NCBI RefSeq assembly: GCF_017826695.1
Contig: NZ_JAFFZW010000004.1
Location: forward strand, 372,001 to 436,000
Reading direction: 5' to 3'
DNA length: 64,000 nt
From: Pseudomonas alliivorans
GTDB taxonomy: Bacteria; Pseudomonadota; Gammaproteobacteria; Pseudomonadales; Pseudomonadaceae
Shown here: piece by piece, positions 37,905 to 48,843 of the stretch
Position numbering within the stretch: the stretch's first letter is position 1
How the letters are laid out: each line of letters starts with the position of its first letter
The notes under the pieces: model-generated
Told to the model about the DNA's origin: nothing
Database searches by the model: none
Seen by the model: only the letters and a program-made list of their open reading frames with translations
Made by a program: the position numbers and the translations under genes

Positions 37905-39443
37905 ATGCGCTCTCTCACGCTCCATCTGAAAATCCTGATCACGGCTCTGGTCACACTGGGCATTGCGATCACGGCCTATCAGATACTGGCGCTCGGCATT
38001 CCGGTGACCGAAGACGAAACCGACGACCTGTGGAATATCGATGCCAAGGTCGAGTTCGTCGCCAACCCAAAGGACTCGGTCAAGATCCAGATGTTCGTGC
38101 CGCCTCTGGCGCACGACTACATCAGCCTCAATGAAAGTTTTATCTCCAACAACTACGGCGTCAGCGTCAACCGTGGCGACGGCAATCGCCGGGTCACCTG
38201 GTCGACCCGGCGTGCCACCGGCAACCAGACCCTGTATTACCGTCTGGTGCTGACCAAACGCTACAGCGGCGAGAAACCCAAGCTCAAAGGCCCGATTTTC
38301 CGCGACAGCCTGCCTGTGGAAGGCCCTGAGAAAATCGCGGCCGAAGCCCTGCTCGCTCCGATTCGCCAGCACTCGGCGGACGTCGAAACCTTCATTACTG
38401 AAGCCATCAAGCGCGTCAACAACCTGAACGACGACAACGTCAAGCTGCTGCTGGCCGGCGATACATCGACCGGCAAGAAGGCCCAGGTCACCGAACTGCT
38501 GCTGTCCATTGCCCACGTACCGATGGAAAAGGCCCACACCATTCGGCTTGAAGCCGGTCAGCCGCAAACGCCGGAGCTGTGGCTGCGCAGTTTCAATGGC
38601 AAGGAATGGCTGTATTTCAACCCGGACACCGGTGAAGCGGGTTTGCCGGATGATCGCCTGCTGTGGTGGACCGGTGACGAGAATCTGGTCACTGTCGAAG
38701 GCGGCAAGAAGGTGCAGGTCACCTTCAGCCTGAACAACAGCGAAATGAACGCCATGCGCCTGGCCAAACTGACCGACGCCAGCACTGACTCCGACTTCCT
38801 CGCCTATTCGCTTTATGGCCTGCCGCTGCAGACCCAGCAGACGTTCATGATCATGGTCATGATTCCGATTGGCGTGCTGGTCATCCTGATCCTGCGCAAT
38901 CTGATCGGCCTGCAAACGCTGGGCACGTTCACGCCGGTGCTGATCGCCCTAGCCTTCCGCGAAACCCAGCTGGGCTTCGGCATCGCGCTGTTTACGGTGA
39001 TCACCGCGCTGGGGCTGTCATTGCGCTCCTACCTTGAGCACTTGAAGTTGCAGATGCTGCCGCGCCTGTCGGTGGTGCTGACCTTCGTGGTGGTGCTGAT
39101 CGCCGCCATCAGCCTGTTCAGCCATAAACTGGGGCTGGAACGCGGCCTGTCGGTAGCATTGTTCCCGATGGTGATTCTGACCATGACCATCGAGCGGCTG
39201 TCGATCACCTGGGAAGAGCGCGGCGCCAGCCATGCCATGAAAGTCGCCATTGGCACGTTGTTCGCGGCCTCGCTGGCGCACCTGATCATGAGCGTGCCGG
39301 AACTGACCTACTTCGTGTTTACCTTTCCGGCTGTGTTGCTGGTGCTGGTCGGCTTCATGCTGGCAATGGGCAGATACCGTGGCTATCGCCTGACCGAACT
39401 GATGCGCTTCAAGGCCTTCCTGAAAGAGGAGCAGGCCAAGTGA
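37905..39443 (+). CDS. Inactive transglutaminase fused to seven membrane helices
   Basis: The 512-residue protein begins with a membrane helix (LHLKILITALVTLGIAI), followed by a periplasmic region of about 300 residues resembling a transglutaminase fold that lacks the Cys-His-Asp triad. A C-terminal block of about seven hydrophobic helices follows (from QQTFMIMVMIPIGVLVILI to the end). This architecture is known from comparative genomics as an inactive transglutaminase fused to 7 TM helices. It starts 4 bases after the protease gene and overlaps the next. A receptor or scaffold role is likely but unproven. Confidence 0.82.
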   Translation: MRSLTLHLKILITALVTLGIAITAYQILALGIPVTEDETDDLWNIDAKVEFVANPKDSVKIQMFVPPLAHDYISLNESFISNNYGVSVNRGDGNRRVTWSTRRATGNQTLYYRLVLTKRYSGEKPKLKGPIFRDSLPVEGPEKIAAEALLAPIRQHSADVETFITEAIKRVNNLNDDNVKLLLAGDTSTGKKAQVTELLLSIAHVPMEKAHTIRLEAGQPQTPELWLRSFNGKEWLYFNPDTGEAGLPDDRLLWWTGDENLVTVEGGKKVQVTFSLNNSEMNAMRLAKLTDASTDSDFLAYSLYGLPLQTQQTFMIMVMIPIGVLVILILRNLIGLQTLGTFTPVLIALAFRETQLGFGIALFTVITALGLSLRSYLEHLKLQMLPRLSVVLTFVVVLIAAISLFSHKLGLERGLSVALFPMVILTMTIERLSITWEERGASHAMKVAIGTLFAASLAHLIMSVPELTYFVFTFPAVLLVLVGFMLAMGRYRGYRLTELMRFKAFLKEEQAK

Positions 39444-40420
39444 TCGGCTGGTGGAAAACCTGGAAGGCGCTGGAAGCGCGCGGGATCATGGGCATCAATC
39501 GGCGAAACGCTGATTACGTGCTCAAGTACAACAAGCGCAGCCTCTACCCGATCGTCGATGACAAGATCATCACCAAGGAACGCGCCATCGCGGCCGGCAT
39601 CCATGTGCCGGAAATGTATGGAGTTATTTCCACTGAAAAGGAAATCGAACAGCTCGACGAGATCATCGGCGGGCGGAGCGATTTCGTGATCAAACCGGCA
39701 CAGGGCGCAGGTGGCGACGGCATTCTGGTAATCGCCGACCGCTTTGAAGACCGTTATCGCACCGTATCCGGGCGCATCATCAGCAAGTCGGAAATCGAAC
39801 ATCAGGTGTCCAGCATTCTGACCGGTCTGTACTCGCTGGGCGGACACCGCGACCGGGCACTGGTCGAGTACCGCGTCACGCCGGACCCGATCTTCAAGAG
39901 CATCAGCTATGAAGGCGTACCCGACATTCGCATCATCGTACTGATGGGCTATCCGGTGATGGCCATGTTGCGCCTGCCCACTCGCCAGTCAGGCGGCAAG
40001 GCCAACCTGCACCAGGGTGCCATCGGCGTCGGCGTGGATCTGGCAACCGGCATCACCCTGCAAGGCACCTGGCTGAACAGCATCATCAGCAAGCACCCGG
40101 ACACCACCAACTCGGTGGATGGCGTGCAACTGCCCAATTGGGACGGTTTCATGAAGCTGTCTGCCGAATGCCACGAGCTGTGCGGACTGGGCTACATCGG
40201 CGTCGACATGGTGCTTGATCAGGACAAAGGCCCGCTTATTCTGGAGCTCAACGCCCGTCCCGGCCTGAATATCCAGATTGCCAACGACAGCGGCCTGACG
40301 CACCGTACCCAGGCAGTGGAGGCGCGCATCGAGCAACTTGCACTGGAAGGCCGACAGGAAACGCCTCAGGAACGGGTCGAGTTCGTACAGGCGCTGTTCG
40401 GCCATGTGCCCAGCGCCTGA
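39440..40420 (+). CDS. Alpha-L-glutamate ligase-like ATP-grasp protein
   Basis: This 326-residue cytoplasmic ATP-grasp protein is related to RimK-type glutamate ligases. The ATP-binding lysine region is DFVIKPAQGAGGDGI, and the metal site is in LILELNARPGLNIQIAN. The start is a GTG at 39440, overlapping the upstream stop (GTGA). It probably ligates an amino acid to a protein or small molecule, and the linked protease may reverse or control this. The acceptor is unknown. Confidence 0.85.
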   Translation: MIGWWKTWKALEARGIMGINRRNADYVLKYNKRSLYPIVDDKIITKERAIAAGIHVPEMYGVISTEKEIEQLDEIIGGRSDFVIKPAQGAGGDGILVIADRFEDRYRTVSGRIISKSEIEHQVSSILTGLYSLGGHRDRALVEYRVTPDPIFKSISYEGVPDIRIIVLMGYPVMAMLRLPTRQSGGKANLHQGAIGVGVDLATGITLQGTWLNSIISKHPDTTNSVDGVQLPNWDGFMKLSAECHELCGLGYIGVDMVLDQDKGPLILELNARPGLNIQIANDSGLTHRTQAVEARIEQLALEGRQETPQERVEFVQALFGHVPSA

Positions 40421-40516
40421 GAACGATCAGCTTCTGCCCAATCCCGACATACCCCTAGGAGGCGACAAGCCACAGGACTACAATCCCCGGCCGCGCCTCC
40501 CTACTGACGTTTCGAT

Positions 40517-41863
40517 ATGCCCACCTGCCTGATTCATCCCCTGCCCTACAGTGCCGACCCGGCCGTGTACTTCTCACGCGTCCGCCAGGCACCGGGCGCG
40601 ATACTGCTCGACAGCGGAAGACCGGTCGCCGACCGTGGACGCTTTGACCTGCTCAGCGCCTGGCCATGGCAGGACTTGACGGTCCAGGCAGAGGAAACCG
40701 GCGGCGCTTACATCGACCGCTTGCGCAAAGGCCTGGCCTGGCTGGGTGATGCCCGACTGCCGGAAGGCGTCAATCTGCCTTTCGCGGGCGGCCTGATCGG
40801 GTACCTGAGTTACGATTTCGGACGCCGTCTCGAGCCGCTGCCAGACGCGTCCCTTGACGATCTGCGACTGCCCGATGCACGCCTCGGGCTATATGCCTGG
40901 GCCTTGATCAGTGACCATGAGGCACAGACCAGCCAGTTGATGTTTCATCCGGCCATGACCGAGGTCGAGCGCGAACGCCTGATCTCGCTCTTCGAAGGCA
41001 AATCGGCACCCGAGGTCACAACGTTCTCGCTGCAACAGCCTTTTGCCGCCAGCATCAGCGCCAGCGATTACCAGCAAGCGTTCAGGCGGATTCAGGACTA
41101 TATCCAGGCAGGCGACTGTTATCAGGTCAACCTCACGCAGCGATTTCAGGCGCCGTGTACAGGCGATGCGTGGCAGGCCTACCGGGCACTCCGCTCAGCC
41201 TGCCCGACGCCATTTTCAGGTTTCATGGCGTTGCCGGATGACAACGCGATCCTGAGCCTGTCACCCGAACGCTTCGTGAAAATCAGCGACAGGCAGGTCG
41301 AAACCCGCCCGATCAAAGGCACCCGACCACGTGGCAGCGATCCGGCAAAAGACGCCGAGTTTGCCGAGCAACTGCTGCGCAGCGAAAAGGATCGCGCCGA
41401 GAACCTGATGATCGTCGACCTGTTGCGCAATGACCTGGGGCGCAGTTGCCGAATCGGCTCGGTGAAAGTCCCGGAACTGTTCAGTCTCGAAAGCTACCCC
41501 AACGTGCACCATCTGGTGAGCAGCGTGACCGGCGAACTGGCACCAGACCATGACGCACTGGATCTGATTGCAGGCAGTTTCCCCGGCGGCTCGATCACCG
41601 GCGCACCGAAGATCCGCGCCATGCAGATCATCGACGAGCTGGAGCCCACACAGCGAAGCATCTATTGCGGTTCGCTGATGTACCTGGACGTGCGTGGACA
41701 GATGGACAGCTCGATCGCCATCCGCAGCCTGCTGGTCAAGGACGGAAAGGTATCCTGCTGGGGCGGCGGCGGTATCGTTGCGGACTCCGACTGCGAAGCG
41801 GAATACCAGGAGACCTTCACCAAGGTGCGGGTGCTGCTTGAGACGTTGAACGCGCTGACCTGA
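40517..41863 (+). CDS. pabB: Aminodeoxychorismate synthase component I
   Basis: PabB aminates chorismate to 4-amino-4-deoxychorismate for folate synthesis, using ammonia from PabA. The 448-residue protein has the chorismate-binding motifs DRAENLMIVDLLRNDLGR and FPGGSITGAPKIRAM. The lysine in PIKGTRPRG is characteristic of PabB rather than anthranilate synthase. PabA is not encoded nearby. Confidence 0.93.
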   Translation: MPTCLIHPLPYSADPAVYFSRVRQAPGAILLDSGRPVADRGRFDLLSAWPWQDLTVQAEETGGAYIDRLRKGLAWLGDARLPEGVNLPFAGGLIGYLSYDFGRRLEPLPDASLDDLRLPDARLGLYAWALISDHEAQTSQLMFHPAMTEVERERLISLFEGKSAPEVTTFSLQQPFAASISASDYQQAFRRIQDYIQAGDCYQVNLTQRFQAPCTGDAWQAYRALRSACPTPFSGFMALPDDNAILSLSPERFVKISDRQVETRPIKGTRPRGSDPAKDAEFAEQLLRSEKDRAENLMIVDLLRNDLGRSCRIGSVKVPELFSLESYPNVHHLVSSVTGELAPDHDALDLIAGSFPGGSITGAPKIRAMQIIDELEPTQRSIYCGSLMYLDVRGQMDSSIAIRSLLVKDGKVSCWGGGGIVADSDCEAEYQETFTKVRVLLETLNALT

Positions 41864-41880
41864 TCCTGCCCATTGGGCTG

Positions 41881-41964
41881 CGGGAGACCGCTGGCTGGCG
41901 ATACGTTTCCTCAGGCGACATATCAGTCACTGAACGGCCGCCATCGCCGGCAAGCCGCCCCCAC
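41881..41964. repeat. REP doublet (diverged left arm)
   Basis: The right unit (CCATCGCCGGCAAGCCGCCC) matches the other REP copies. The left unit is degenerate (CGGGAGACCGCTGGCTGGCG). It lies between the convergent pabB and thrH genes. Confidence 0.75.
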
Positions 41965-41989
41965 GAGGCAGGCAATCAGTCAGACACTT

Positions 41990-42607
41990 TCAGAGCGCCA
42001 ACTCCCGATTCGATGCCTTGATGAATTCCTTTTTCAACGCTTCGAACGTGTGCACCGCCGGAAACTGAGGGAACTCGCGGATCACGTTTTCAGGGGCGTG
42101 GAACAGAATGCCGGCGTCAGCCTCCCCCAGCATCGTGGTGTCGTTGTAGGAATCACCTGCTGCGATGATGCGGTAATACAGACTCTTGAAGGCCAGCACC
42201 GATTGGCGCTTGGGGTCTTTCTGGCGCAACTGATAGCTGATGACGCGGTCGGTCTCGTCAGTGATCAGGCGATGGCACAGCAAGGTCGGAAAACCCAGTT
42301 GGCGCATCAGCGGCTGGGAGAACTCGTAAAACGTGTCCGACAGGATCACCACCTGAAACCGCTCGCGCAGCCAATTGACGAACTCCACCGCGCCGTCCAG
42401 CGGCTTAAGGGTGCCGATCACCTCCTGGATGTCTGAAAGCTTCAGGCCATGCTCGTCAAGAATGCGCAGGCGCTGCTTCATCAGTACGTCGTAGTCGGGA
42501 ATGTCCCGGGTGGTGGCGCGCAGCGATTCAATACCTGTTTTTTCGGCAAAGGCGATCCAGATTTCGGGGATCAGCACACCTTCCAGGTCGAGACAGGCAA
42601 TTTCCAC
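41990..42607 (-). CDS. thrH: Phosphoserine phosphatase / phosphoserine:homoserine phosphotransferase
   Basis: ThrH is a HAD-family enzyme that hydrolyses phosphoserine and can pass the phosphate to homoserine. The 205-residue protein has the HAD nucleophile motif near the N-terminus (CLDLEGVLIPE), SDTFYEF as motif II and AAGDSYNDTTML as motif IV. The start is GTG 42607, preceded by GAGGAG, and gives the family length; in-frame codons further upstream do not match the family. Confidence 0.93.
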   Translation of the reverse strand: MEIACLDLEGVLIPEIWIAFAEKTGIESLRATTRDIPDYDVLMKQRLRILDEHGLKLSDIQEVIGTLKPLDGAVEFVNWLRERFQVVILSDTFYEFSQPLMRQLGFPTLLCHRLITDETDRVISYQLRQKDPKRQSVLAFKSLYYRIIAAGDSYNDTTMLGEADAGILFHAPENVIREFPQFPAVHTFEALKKEFIKASNRELAL

Positions 42608-42750
42608 AGAACGCTCCTCAAGAGACACTTCAAGACAAAGGGGAAGCGGCACTCTAGCCGCTCGCCAAGCGGCCACGCAACGATGGATTTTGTTACCATT
42701 GCCGCCATCACGAGCGCTTAAGCGCCACCCTTTACCCAGGAAGCCGCCTG

Positions 42751-43485
42751 ATGAGCCAACCCTTCGACGTCGCCGAGCTGGCGACGACTTATGCGAACAA
42801 ATCTGCGCAGGACATTCTGAAACTGGCCTTCGAACATTTTGGTGACGAGCTGTGGATCTCCTTCAGCGGCGCCGAAGACGTAGTGCTGGTGGACATGGCC
42901 TGGAAGCTGAACAAGAACGTCAAGGTGTTCAGCCTGGACACCGGCCGCCTGCACCCGGAAACCTACCGCTTCATCGAGCTGGTGCGCGAGCACTACAAGA
43001 TCGATATCGAGATCATCTCGCCGGATCAGAGCAAGCTCGAGCCTTTCGTCAAGGAAAAGGGGCTGTTCAGCTTCTATCGTGACGGCCATGGCGAGTGCTG
43101 CGGCATCCGCAAAATCGAACCGCTGCGCCGCAAGCTCGCGGGCGTCAAGGCGTGGGCCACCGGCCAGCGTCGCGACCAGAGCCCCGGCACTCGCAGCGCA
43201 GTGGCCGTCATGGAAATCGATACCGCTTTCTCGACACCCGAGCGCACGCTGTACAAGTTCAACCCGCTGGCGCAGATGAGCAGTGAGGAAATCTGGGGGT
43301 ATATCCGGATGCTGGAACTGCCTTACAACAGCCTGCACGAGCGCGGCTTCATCAGCATTGGCTGCGAGCCCTGCACGCGTCCCGTGTTGCCAAACCAGCA
43401 TGAGCGTGAAGGTCGCTGGTGGTGGGAAGAAGCCACTCAGAAAGAGTGCGGCCTGCACTCGGGGAACCTGATCGCCAAGGTCTGA
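42751..43485 (+). CDS. cysH: Adenylyl-sulfate (APS) reductase
   Basis: CysH reduces activated sulfate to sulfite in cysteine synthesis. The 244-residue protein has the PAPS-reductase fold ([16 protein letters not shown]). Two cysteine pairs, CCGIRK and GCEPC, mark the [4Fe-4S] type that uses APS rather than PAPS. It converges on cysB, which regulates sulfur assimilation. Confidence 0.94.
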   Translation: MSQPFDVAELATTYANKSAQDILKLAFEHFGDELWISFSGAEDVVLVDMAWKLNKNVKVFSLDTGRLHPETYRFIELVREHYKIDIEIISPDQSKLEPFVKEKGLFSFYRDGHGECCGIRKIEPLRRKLAGVKAWATGQRRDQSPGTRSAVAVMEIDTAFSTPERTLYKFNPLAQMSSEEIWGYIRMLELPYNSLHERGFISIGCEPCTRPVLPNQHEREGRWWWEEATQKECGLHSGNLIAKV

Positions 43486-43502
43486 CCGACCAGGGACCCA
43501 TT

Positions 43503-43532
43503 CATTGCGGGCATTGACGTCTGCCCGCAATG
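43503..43532. terminator. Hairpin between cysH and cysB
   Basis: An 11-bp palindrome (CATTGCGGGCA/TGCCCGCAATG) with an 8-base loop lies between the convergent genes. It lacks a clear T tract, so termination is probable from position but not certain. Confidence 0.55.
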
Positions 43533-43554
43533 ACGCTGTGTCAGCTGCGCCGGA

Positions 43555-44538
<984 letters not shown>

Positions 44539-44689
44539 TCAAAGCAGATAAACCCTAGGGGCATCAGCGACGGTATATAACTGGATTAATGGTCAGGAGA
44601 ATAATTCTAGAACTTTTTATCACCTTTGTGAGGCGATGGCACGCTCGATTTCACTTGAACCGTCAATTAGACCTTCTGGAACCGTCGCT

Positions 44690-45184
44690 CTACCCTCGCC
44701 CTCTGTTCTGCATCATGGGCACCATGTAAACCGGTACTTCGGAAAGCTGTAAAACCCTGGCGGCCGTACGACCTATGGACGCGCCCTCTTTCGCCCTGTG
44801 GCTGTGACTGCCCACCACAAGCAAATCCACATCCAGTTTCCGGGTCTGTTCAAGAATCACGCTGGAAGGTTCTCCCTGAACGACCCGCACTGTGCGGATG
44901 AAAGACAGGTCTTTGTGACCTTCACCCAGTTCCTCACGAAACCCGTCGAGCATCCTTTGCTGTATTCCCTCCATGAACGCACTCACGCCCCTGCTGTGAA
45001 GCTCCCTCAACGCATCCTCGCCCAGGTAGCTCTGCAGCACCGACTCGGCGAACAGCCCCATGGGTTCAACGACATGGATAACGTAAAGTTCGGCATCGAA
45101 CGTCCGGGCCAGTGCCAGCGCATGCTGTGTCACATAGGGCGCATACAGACCGAGGTCTGTGGCATACAGCATCGAACGAACCAT
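44690..45184 (-). CDS. Universal stress protein (UspA family)
   Basis: This 164-residue single-domain Usp has the nucleotide-binding signature near the C-terminus (VVGSHSHRAKEGASIGRTAARVLQLSEVPV). ATG 45184 has a GGGAGG ribosome-binding site five bases upstream. The condition it responds to cannot be told. Confidence 0.88.
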   Translation of the reverse strand: MVRSMLYATDLGLYAPYVTQHALALARTFDAELYVIHVVEPMGLFAESVLQSYLGEDALRELHSRGVSAFMEGIQQRMLDGFREELGEGHKDLSFIRTVRVVQGEPSSVILEQTRKLDVDLLVVGSHSHRAKEGASIGRTAARVLQLSEVPVYMVPMMQNRGRG

Positions 45185-45275
45185 ACAACCTCCCGGACAG
45201 CCACATTGGCGGAGATTGATTCAGCTTAGCAGTGCGTCAAAGACCGCGACGGCGGACAATTGGCGGTCTGTCCGT

Positions 45276-46181
45276 TCAAGGCTTGATTTCATTGGTGATC
45301 CCATGGGGAACGTGGCCGGTAGCCACCACCTCACGCGCCTTTTCACAGTGTCCGGGCTGATCGTCGAAGAACACATCCGCGGCAAATGCCTCGAGAAATG
45401 CCGACTTTTGCAGACCGCCGAGAAACAATGATTCATCGAGCCGGATGTCCCATTCACGCAAGGTGCGGATCACGCGCTCGTGGGCAGGCGCTGAACGGGC
45501 GGTTACCAGTGCGGTGCGGATCGGGCAACTGGCTTCGGGAAACTCGCGCTGCAGCAGATTGAGCGCTGCCAGAAACGGCTTGAACGGACCGCCACGCAAC
45601 GGCTCGCGGGCCGACTCTCGCTCGCTGGCCTGAAAGGCCAGCAGCCCGTCAGACTGGTAGACCCGCTCCGACTCATCGGAAAACAACACGGCATCGCCAT
45701 CGAACGCGATGCGCAATTCGGGAGTAGCCGCCCGCCGTGCGCCGCCCGACAGGATGGTGGCTGCCGCAAAACCGGCATCCAGCGCACTGCGCACATCCTC
45801 GGCATGGGTCGAGAGGAACAGATGACAGCCGAACGCGGCCAGATACGGATAAGGGCTGCGCCCGCCGACGAACGCCGCCCGACTGATGTCCAGCCCGTAA
45901 TGCTGAATGGAGTTGAACACGCGCAACCCGGTATCGGCACTGTTGCGCGACACCAGAACCACTTCGACGCGCGCCTTGCTCAGGCTGGCATTGAGGCTCA
46001 GCAGCTTTTCGACCAGCAGATAAGCATCGCCCTGCTCGAGAATCTCGTCTTCGTGTTCGATCTGATACTTGCGGTACGCCTCGACGCCCTCCGCCATGTA
46101 AACCGCGTGACTGTCGCTCAAATCGAACAACGCCCTGGATGAAATGGCCAGTACCAGCTTGTGGTCTTCAGCGTTCGTCAT
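45276..46181 (-). CDS. 5'-nucleotidase
   Basis: This 301-residue protein belongs to the family of bacterial homologues of cytosolic 5'-nucleotidase I. Conserved segments include LVLAISSRALFDLSDSHAVY, LVSRNSADTGLRVFNSI and ELRIAFDGDAVLFSDE, the last holding the HAD-like aspartates. It should dephosphorylate nucleoside monophosphates in the cytoplasm. It lies 18 bases upstream of, and on the same strand as, the reductase-like gene. Confidence 0.85.
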   Translation of the reverse strand: MTNAEDHKLVLAISSRALFDLSDSHAVYMAEGVEAYRKYQIEHEDEILEQGDAYLLVEKLLSLNASLSKARVEVVLVSRNSADTGLRVFNSIQHYGLDISRAAFVGGRSPYPYLAAFGCHLFLSTHAEDVRSALDAGFAAATILSGGARRAATPELRIAFDGDAVLFSDESERVYQSDGLLAFQASERESAREPLRGGPFKPFLAALNLLQREFPEASCPIRTALVTARSAPAHERVIRTLREWDIRLDESLFLGGLQKSAFLEAFAADVFFDDQPGHCEKAREVVATGHVPHGITNEIKP

Positions 46182-46199
46182 GTCTGTTTCCTCGCTTCT

Positions 46200-47156
46200 T
46201 CAGCGATTGTCGCGATCAGTAAAGGCCAGCGCCTGATACAGCGTTCGCACGCACGGCATGTCAACACCGGCGTCGAGCGCAGCGGCCAGCGGCCGGGCAT
46301 AGATGGCGTCCAGTTCCAGCGGGCGCTTTTCGATCAGGTCGTGGTGCATGCTGGGCTTATAGTCGGGCATGCTTTCGGTCACGCTGAACAGATGCCGCGC
46401 AATACCTTCGGGCAAGGTGTGGCCACAGGCCTTCGCGCCCTGCACCACCTCGTCCATCAAGGTCAGTACCAGCTCGCGACTGGCAGGGTCGCTCATCAGG
46501 CGCGCCGTACTGGTCCGTAACAGCGCTGAAAGCCCGTTGAACGGGACATTCCACACCAGTTTCTGCCAGCGTGCCTGTTGCAGGCTGGGCATGGCGTGCG
46601 ATTCAACACCGGCCTGCCGGAACAGCTCCGTGCAGGCCTCGACAATGGACAAGCGCTCCGCTTGATCGGCTGCCGGACCGCTGTGATAGCCGATGCTCAC
46701 GGCTCCGAACGCCTGATGTGCAACGACGCCGGGAGCAGTCCGATGGACGCAGATGAAACACAGCCCGCCCAGTATGTGGATACTGTCCGGCAGGACCGCT
46801 CGCAGCTGGTCTTCGACCGCCAGTCCGTTCTGCAGCAACAGAACCTTCGTGCCCTCGGCAGCCATCGCAACGATGACCGGTCCCAATTCGGCATTGCCCG
46901 TACTTTTGGTGCCGACCAGCAACCAGTCGCATGGCGGAATATCCGCAGCCGAGCAATAGGCCTGTACCGGTTTGAGTTGCAGATCGCCATGCACCGCACT
47001 GTTGACCTGAAGGCCGTTCTGCACGACCGCGTCAAACTCGCTGCGCAGCAGAAAATGCACGTCGAACCCGGCGCGCGCCAGCATCAGGCCATAAAAACCG
47101 CCGATGGCCCCAGTGCCCACGATACCGATTCTCGGGCGTCTGATTTCACTGCTCAT
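46200..47156 (-). CDS. 2-dehydropantoate 2-reductase-like protein
   Basis: This 318-residue protein has the NADP-binding start GIVGTGAIGGFYGLMLARAG and a C-terminal ketopantoate-reductase helical domain with the lysine of RWQKLVWNVPFNGL. Pseudomonads usually carry several PanE-like genes, so this copy need not act in pantothenate synthesis. It is followed on the same strand by the nucleotidase gene. Confidence 0.85.
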   Translation of the reverse strand: MSSEIRRPRIGIVGTGAIGGFYGLMLARAGFDVHFLLRSEFDAVVQNGLQVNSAVHGDLQLKPVQAYCSAADIPPCDWLLVGTKSTGNAELGPVIVAMAAEGTKVLLLQNGLAVEDQLRAVLPDSIHILGGLCFICVHRTAPGVVAHQAFGAVSIGYHSGPAADQAERLSIVEACTELFRQAGVESHAMPSLQQARWQKLVWNVPFNGLSALLRTSTARLMSDPASRELVLTLMDEVVQGAKACGHTLPEGIARHLFSVTESMPDYKPSMHHDLIEKRPLELDAIYARPLAAALDAGVDMPCVRTLYQALAFTDRDNR

Positions 47157-47182
47157 AACGTCTCTCTGGCTGTCTGTCTTTA

Positions 47183-47533
47183 TCAGGGTAATTCGTCGGG
47201 TGGGCTGCCAAGTGCGCGATCCAGGGCCGACAGCAGGCCATCGACCCTCAGCGGCGCGCGAACTGCGCCATAAAAGGCTCCGTCGCGTACCAGGAACAGG
47301 GCCGGTAGGTGAAACACTTCATAGCGCTGCACGGCGCCACCATTGTCCTGCGCGTCGATCCAGCAAAGTCGATCGACCGCAAGCCCCATTTCAGGCAGTT
47401 GCTGCCTGGCCCAACGGCAGGCGGAGCAGCCCGCACTGGTAAAAATCACCAGCGAGGTGCCAGGCAGTTCGAGCAATTGGTGATCGATGTCAAAGTCGCT
47501 CAGTTGCAGTTCAATCAACGAAATAGCCCTCAC
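47183..47533 (-). CDS. Thioredoxin-fold protein with CSAC motif
   Basis: This is a small protein of about 116 residues with a thioredoxin-like core. The sequence LVIFTSAGCSACRWARQQLP carries a CxxC in the form CSAC, and the cis-proline region FHLPALFLVRDG follows. The start is uncertain: GTG 47533 (VRAISLIELQL) is chosen because residues upstream of it show no family similarity. It is divergent from the DAHP synthase gene. No signal peptide is seen, so a cytoplasmic redox role is likely. Confidence 0.65.
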   Translation of the reverse strand: MRAISLIELQLSDFDIDHQLLELPGTSLVIFTSAGCSACRWARQQLPEMGLAVDRLCWIDAQDNGGAVQRYEVFHLPALFLVRDGAFYGAVRAPLRVDGLLSALDRALGSPPDELP

Positions 47534-47751
47534 CTCTGGCCGTACACTATCCGTTGCAGCGCCGACGGTTGCAAATGACAGATGCTTCAAGGCCCTCAGG
47601 TGGCGGTAAACCGGCCCGACGCCCTGCTTTGCCCATTGTCGAACAGCGCGATAACGCGCTAAGGTTCCGCTCCCCACTGCGCTCAACCTGCTGGGCACCG
47701 CCGCACAGGGGATCGCAGGCGGCCAGTACCCGCGACCTGATGAGTAACACG

Positions 47752-48828
47752 ATGGCTGATTTACCGATTGACGACCTCAACGTTGCATCCAACGAGACTC
47801 TGATCACACCGGATCAGCTCAAGCGCGAAATCCCTCTGACCGACGCTGCCCTGCACACGGTCAGCCAGGGTCGCGAAGTGATCCGCAATATTCTCGACGG
47901 CAATGATCACCGCCTGTTCATCGTGATCGGCCCGTGCTCGATACATGACCTGAAAGCGGCCAAGGAATATGCCGAGCGCCTCAAGGCGCTGGCGGCAGAA
48001 CTGTCGGACACCCTGTATCTGGTCATGCGCGTCTATTTCGAGAAACCGCGCACCACCGTAGGCTGGAAAGGCCTGATCAACGATCCGTACCTGGACGACT
48101 CGTTCAAGATTCAGGACGGTCTGCACATCGGTCGCCAGTTGCTGCTGGATCTGGCCGAAATGGGCCTGCCCACCGCAACCGAAGCGCTGGACCCGATCTC
48201 CCCGCAGTACCTGCAGGACCTGATCAGTTGGTCGGCCATCGGCGCCCGCACCACCGAATCCCAGACACACCGCGAAATGGCTTCCGGCCTGTCGTCGGCG
48301 GTCGGTTTCAAGAACGGCACCGACGGCGGCCTGACCGTCGCCATCAACGCGCTGCAGTCGGTTTCCAGCCCGCATCGTTTCCTGGGTATCAATCAGGAAG
48401 GCGGCGTGTCCATCGTGACCACCAAAGGCAATGCCTACGGTCACGTGGTACTTCGCGGCGGCAACGGCAAGCCCAACTATGACTCGGTGAGCGTGGCGCT
48501 CTGCGAGCAGGCCCTGAACAAGGCCGGCATTCGCCCGAACATCATGGTCGACTGCAGCCACGCCAACTCCAACAAGGACCCGGCCCTTCAGCCGCTGGTC
48601 ATGGAAAACGTCGCCAACCAGATCCTGGAAGGCAACGAGTCGATCATCGGTCTGATGGTCGAGAGCCATCTGAACTGGGGTTGTCAGTCCATTCCCAAGG
48701 ACCTGTCGGAACTGCAATACGGTGTGTCCATCACCGATGCCTGCATCGACTGGGAAAGCACCGAGAAAACCCTGCGCGGCATGCACGCCAAGCTCAAGAA
48801 CGTACTGCCTGCGCGCAAACGCAAGTAA
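47752..48828 (+). CDS. aroG: 3-deoxy-7-phosphoheptulonate (DAHP) synthase, class I
   Basis: The enzyme joins phosphoenolpyruvate and erythrose 4-phosphate at the entry to aromatic amino-acid synthesis. The 358-residue protein has IGPCSIHD, the RVYFEKPRTTVGWKG active-site segment and the metal-binding VDCSHANSNK. MADLPIDDLN at 47752 is used; another ATG lies four codons upstream. Which amino acid inhibits it cannot be told from sequence alone, so the symbol is by family resemblance. Confidence 0.88.
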   Translation: MADLPIDDLNVASNETLITPDQLKREIPLTDAALHTVSQGREVIRNILDGNDHRLFIVIGPCSIHDLKAAKEYAERLKALAAELSDTLYLVMRVYFEKPRTTVGWKGLINDPYLDDSFKIQDGLHIGRQLLLDLAEMGLPTATEALDPISPQYLQDLISWSAIGARTTESQTHREMASGLSSAVGFKNGTDGGLTVAINALQSVSSPHRFLGINQEGGVSIVTTKGNAYGHVVLRGGNGKPNYDSVSVALCEQALNKAGIRPNIMVDCSHANSNKDPALQPLVMENVANQILEGNESIIGLMVESHLNWGCQSIPKDLSELQYGVSITDACIDWESTEKTLRGMHAKLKNVLPARKRK

Positions 48829-48843
48829 TCCATTGCGCACACG

